Assembly (NCBI RefSeq): GCF_023347275.1
Contig: NZ_CP094468.1
Span: 2,294,001 to 2,358,000, forward strand
DNA length: 64,000 bases
Direction of reading: 5' to 3'
From: Faecalibacterium sp. I3-3-89
GTDB lineage: Bacteria > Bacillota > Clostridia > Oscillospirales > Ruminococcaceae
The notes under the pieces were generated by a model. It saw nothing but the letters and a program-made list of their open reading frames with translations. It had not been told where the DNA came from and ran no database searches. The position numbers and the translations under genes are program-made. Shown piece by piece: positions 62,092 to 64,000 of this stretch (its first letter is position 1; every line of letters starts with the position of its first letter).

Positions 62092-62388
62092 TCACAGCTC
62101 GCCGTAATGGGCAGCAAAGACCGCGATAGTGCTCAGAAGGTCGCTGTGAGCTTTCTGATAGGTGCTGTAGCTGATGTTCAGCTTGTCCATCACCTCTTCC
62201 CGCGTCCGTCTCTCCATGTAGCGCAGCTGCAGGATGCCGCCCCGCAGGCCGGGGTCTGCCTCCCGGTAATACGCCTCCGTTTGCTCAATGGCTTTCTTCC
62301 ACCCCCAGTTGCGGGGGCCGTAGACCCAGTTCCGCTGCCCATAAAAGCCGAGGGCCTCCTTTGTCTTCCGACGCTGCTCCTGTGTCAT
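62092..62388 (-). CDS. Small helix-turn-helix protein, sigma region 4/ArpU-like
   Basis: 98 residues. The C-terminal half (LQLRYMERRTREEVMDKLNISYSTYQKAHSDLL) has the length and pattern of a sigma-70 region 4 or ArpU/RinA-like DNA-binding helix pair. The N-terminal half has NWVYGPRNWGWKKAIEQTEAYY. ATG 62388 is preferred because GGGAG lies eight bases upstream. It follows the small XRE-like gene with a 22-bp gap. A phage-type late regulator is the best guess. Confidence 0.65.
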   Translation of the reverse strand: MTQEQRRKTKEALGFYGQRNWVYGPRNWGWKKAIEQTEAYYREADPGLRGGILQLRYMERRTREEVMDKLNISYSTYQKAHSDLLSTIAVFAAHYGEL

Positions 62389-62410
62389 CGCTCCTTCTCC
62401 CTTCCCGCTC

Positions 62411-62623
62411 TCAGCCCGCCGGGCCGAAGAAGCAGCGGTCACGCTGCTCGGTGGTCATCCCCAGCATCTTCGAAAGTTTTTCGGCCTCACTCAGCTTGAA
62501 TTCGCGCTCGTTTTCCAGCTTGCAGCGGAGCGTGCCGCTGCTGATGCCCAGAACATGGGCCACATGGCCCAGCTTTACGCCGCGGCTGCGGATGCAGTCG
62601 CGGAGCATCATGGTGTCGGTCAT
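62411..62623 (-). CDS. Small XRE-type DNA-binding protein
   Basis: 70 residues, almost all one helix-turn-helix domain (LRDCIRSRGVKLGHVAHVLGISSGTLRCKLENEREFKLSEAEKL, in parts). Divergent from the S24 repressor across a 191-bp control region, as Cro or an antirepressor would be. GGAAAGGAG precedes ATG 62623. Confidence 0.8.
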   Translation of the reverse strand: MTDTMMLRDCIRSRGVKLGHVAHVLGISSGTLRCKLENEREFKLSEAEKLSKMLGMTTEQRDRCFFGPAG

Positions 62624-62678
62624 AGGCGTTTCTCCTTTCCGTTTTACGTTTCAAGTGTGCAGTACAATCATTAGTTGT

Positions 62679-62707
62679 ATTATATTCCTCGGTTGATTAT
62701 TTGTCAA
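62679..62707 (-). promoter_or_regulatory. Consensus promoter of the small XRE gene, with operator-like palindromes
   Basis: TTGACA, 17 bp, TATAAT on the minus strand, both perfect. GTTGA-TTATTTG-TCAAC covers the -35 box and ACAATCATTAGTTGT lies just downstream, both candidate repressor sites. Confidence 0.85.
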
Positions 62708-62735
62708 CATTATTTGCGAAATAGCCGATTAAAAG

Positions 62736-62764
62736 TTGATTTATAGTAAATTTTTTGTTATACT
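62736..62764 (+). promoter_or_regulatory. Promoter of the S24 repressor
   Basis: TTGATT, 17 bp, TATACT, 50 bp before the start and back to back with the promoter above. Confidence 0.75.
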
Positions 62765-62814
62765 AGCCTCAGAACACCGAAAATCGTGCATCGAGATAGA
62801 AAGCGAGGCCCTTT

Positions 62815-63441
62815 ATGTCTGACACCGATCTATCCGGCCGCATCCGGCAGCGCCGGGAGCAGCTGGGCCTGTCGCAGGAAGAGCTGGCCGCCCGAATGGG
62901 ATACCGTTCCAAATCCTCCATCACCAAGCTGGAAAAAGGCATCAACGACCTGCCCCGGGCCAAGCTCGAGGAGCTGGCGGCGGCGCTGAACACTACCCCT
63001 GCGTGGTTGATGGGCCTTGTAGATCTGCTCAGCCCGCCGCCGGGCTTCGAGCCGCTGCCCGAGATGGTGCGGGTGCCCCTTGTAGGCTCCATCGCCTGCG
63101 GGACCCCCATCACCGCCGAACAGAACATCGAGTGCTACATCGGCGTCCCTGCCGCGTGGCACGCTGACTTTGCCCTCACCTGCCATGGCAGCAGCATGGC
63201 CCCCACCATCTGCGACGGCGACATCGTCTGCATCCGCCGTCAGCCCGAGGTGGAGCAGGGGGAGATCGCCGCAGTCCGCATCGGTGAAGAAGCCACCCTC
63301 AAGCACTTTCACCGGCAGGGCGAGACCGTGATGCTGCTGGCCGACAACGCCGCCGTCTGCCCGCCCATGATCTTCGCCGGCCCCCAGCTCGAGGAGATCC
63401 AGATCGAGGGCCGCGCCGTGGGCTTCTGCCGCGGTTTATAA
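62815..63441 (+). CDS. XRE-S24 (CI/LexA-like) repressor
   Basis: 208 residues. N-terminal helix-turn-helix (LGLSQEELAARMGYRSKSSI), then a peptidase S24 domain with the Ser127 nucleophile in CHGSSMAP and Lys163 in ATLKHF. A likely self-cleavage site is IACGTP near residue 95. Such proteins repress phage or SOS-type genes and cleave themselves when RecA is activated. Position opposite two small DNA-binding genes is the classic switch arrangement, though no phage structural genes are visible. Confidence 0.9.
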   Translation: MSDTDLSGRIRQRREQLGLSQEELAARMGYRSKSSITKLEKGINDLPRAKLEELAAALNTTPAWLMGLVDLLSPPPGFEPLPEMVRVPLVGSIACGTPITAEQNIECYIGVPAAWHADFALTCHGSSMAPTICDGDIVCIRRQPEVEQGEIAAVRIGEEATLKHFHRQGETVMLLADNAAVCPPMIFAGPQLEEIQIEGRAVGFCRGL

Positions 63442-63456
63442 TAAGGAGAACTGCTT

Positions 63457-64000
63457 ATGTCTGCACCCGAAGAAATGGCCCTCAAGGTCATCGCCCATAT
63501 CCGCACCGCCTTCCCCACCAAATTCGGCATCCCCCGCCAGAGCGGGCTGGTGGACAGTCTGCGGGGCGAGGTCATCTTCACCCCCGAATACCGCTGCGCC
63601 GACGCCGTGCGCGGGCTGGAAGATTTCAGCCACATCTGGCTGGTGTGGCAGTTCTCCGGCGCGGTACGGGAGGGCTGGTCGCCCACCGTCCGCCCGCCCC
63701 GTCTCGGCGGCAACACCCGGATGGGCGTTTTTGCCACCCGCTCCCCCTTCCGGCCCAACCCTCTGGGCCTGTCCAGCGTCCGGCTGGAGGCCATCGAACA
63801 CCGGCCCGACGTCGGCCCCGTCCTCATCGTGCGGGGCGCCGACCTGATGGACGGTACCCCCATCTACGACATCAAACCCTATATCCCCTACGCCGACTGC
63901 CACCCTGATGCCTCCGCAGGTTTCACAGCGCAGACCCGGTCCCACCACCTGAACATGGTCTGCGGCGACGCCCTCTGGACCAAAGTGCCTGCCGACCAGC
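63457..64000 (+). CDS. trmO: tRNA (Thr-GGU) A37 N6-methyltransferase TrmO, cut by window edge
   Basis: 181 residues visible, still open at the window end. TsaA/YaeB/TrmO fold: FGIPRQSGLVDSLRGEVIF, LEDFSHIWLVWQF, PPRLGGNTRMGVFATRSPFRPNPLGLSSV and DLMDGTPIYDIKPYIPYAD are strongly conserved. It methylates t6A37 of threonine tRNA, downstream of the TsaB/E pathway encoded at 48-49 kb. AAGGAGA precedes ATG 63457, 15 bp after the repressor. Confidence 0.93.
   Translation, partial: MSAPEEMALKVIAHIRTAFPTKFGIPRQSGLVDSLRGEVIFTPEYRCADAVRGLEDFSHIWLVWQFSGAVREGWSPTVRPPRLGGNTRMGVFATRSPFRPNPLGLSSVRLEAIEHRPDVGPVLIVRGADLMDGTPIYDIKPYIPYADCHPDASAGFTAQTRSHHLNMVCGDALWTKVPADQ

Overview
The window reads as a chromosome segment of a GC-rich gut Firmicute of the Oscillospiraceae, most like Faecalibacterium prausnitzii. 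This is inferred from gene content and style: a T-box leader, KtrAB, a split MetH, large serine recombinases, E. coli-like beta-glucuronidase, and many palindromic CTCTCC repeats. No rRNA is present and there is one tRNA, so the species call is inference.

Layout. 1-11.7 kb is an inducible uronide locus. A YesM/YesN-type two-component pair and a cut-off heparinase II/III-like gene read leftward. A binding protein, two CUT1 permeases, beta-glucuronidase, a GH88 unsaturated glucuronyl hydrolase and a DUF2264 protein read rightward. A LacZ-type GH2 gene follows (11.9-14.9 kb). 15.2-22.4 kb is a potassium island: a serine recombinase broken by an internal deletion, a decayed small gene, KtrB, KtrA, a small membrane protein and a KdpDE-like pair. 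It is bordered by two related ~85-bp promoter/dyad elements, the second in front of fdhD.

22.4-36.6 kb is a molybdenum/tungsten block. It holds fdhD, an FMN-binding protein, an exported-type four-cluster ferredoxin, a YdhV-like aldehyde ferredoxin oxidoreductase-family enzyme and an unknown partner. Next come a structured leader with an intrinsic terminator (candidate Moco-type riboswitch), moeA, mobB, a second molybdopterin-binding protein, moaC, moaA, a MOSC-MogA fusion and modABC. The cofactor genes, the oxyanion importer and a probable user enzyme thus sit together.

36.7-50.6 kb is housekeeping: split cobalamin methionine synthase, an ECF S component close to coaX and coaBC (probable pantothenate uptake to CoA), a Gfo/Idh oxidoreductase, a membrane-anchored choloylglycine-hydrolase-family protein, RodA/FtsW, a secreted protein with a His-Cys arrangement, tsaE-tsaB-rpiB and upp. 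50.7-56.5 kb is ilvBNCD on the minus strand, behind a T-box leader with an apparent Ile (AUC) specifier.

56.8-64 kb carries a DUF815-type ATPase, an unknown protein, an intact serine recombinase, an AT-rich orphan, a highly palindromic non-coding stretch, tRNA-Val(CAC), a Cys-rich small membrane protein, a phage-like switch (two small DNA-binding proteins divergent from an S24-type repressor) and trmO cut by the window edge. MITE-like repeats with CCTCTCNGTC-type ends sit in many intergenic gaps between 31 and 57 kb, including inside operons.
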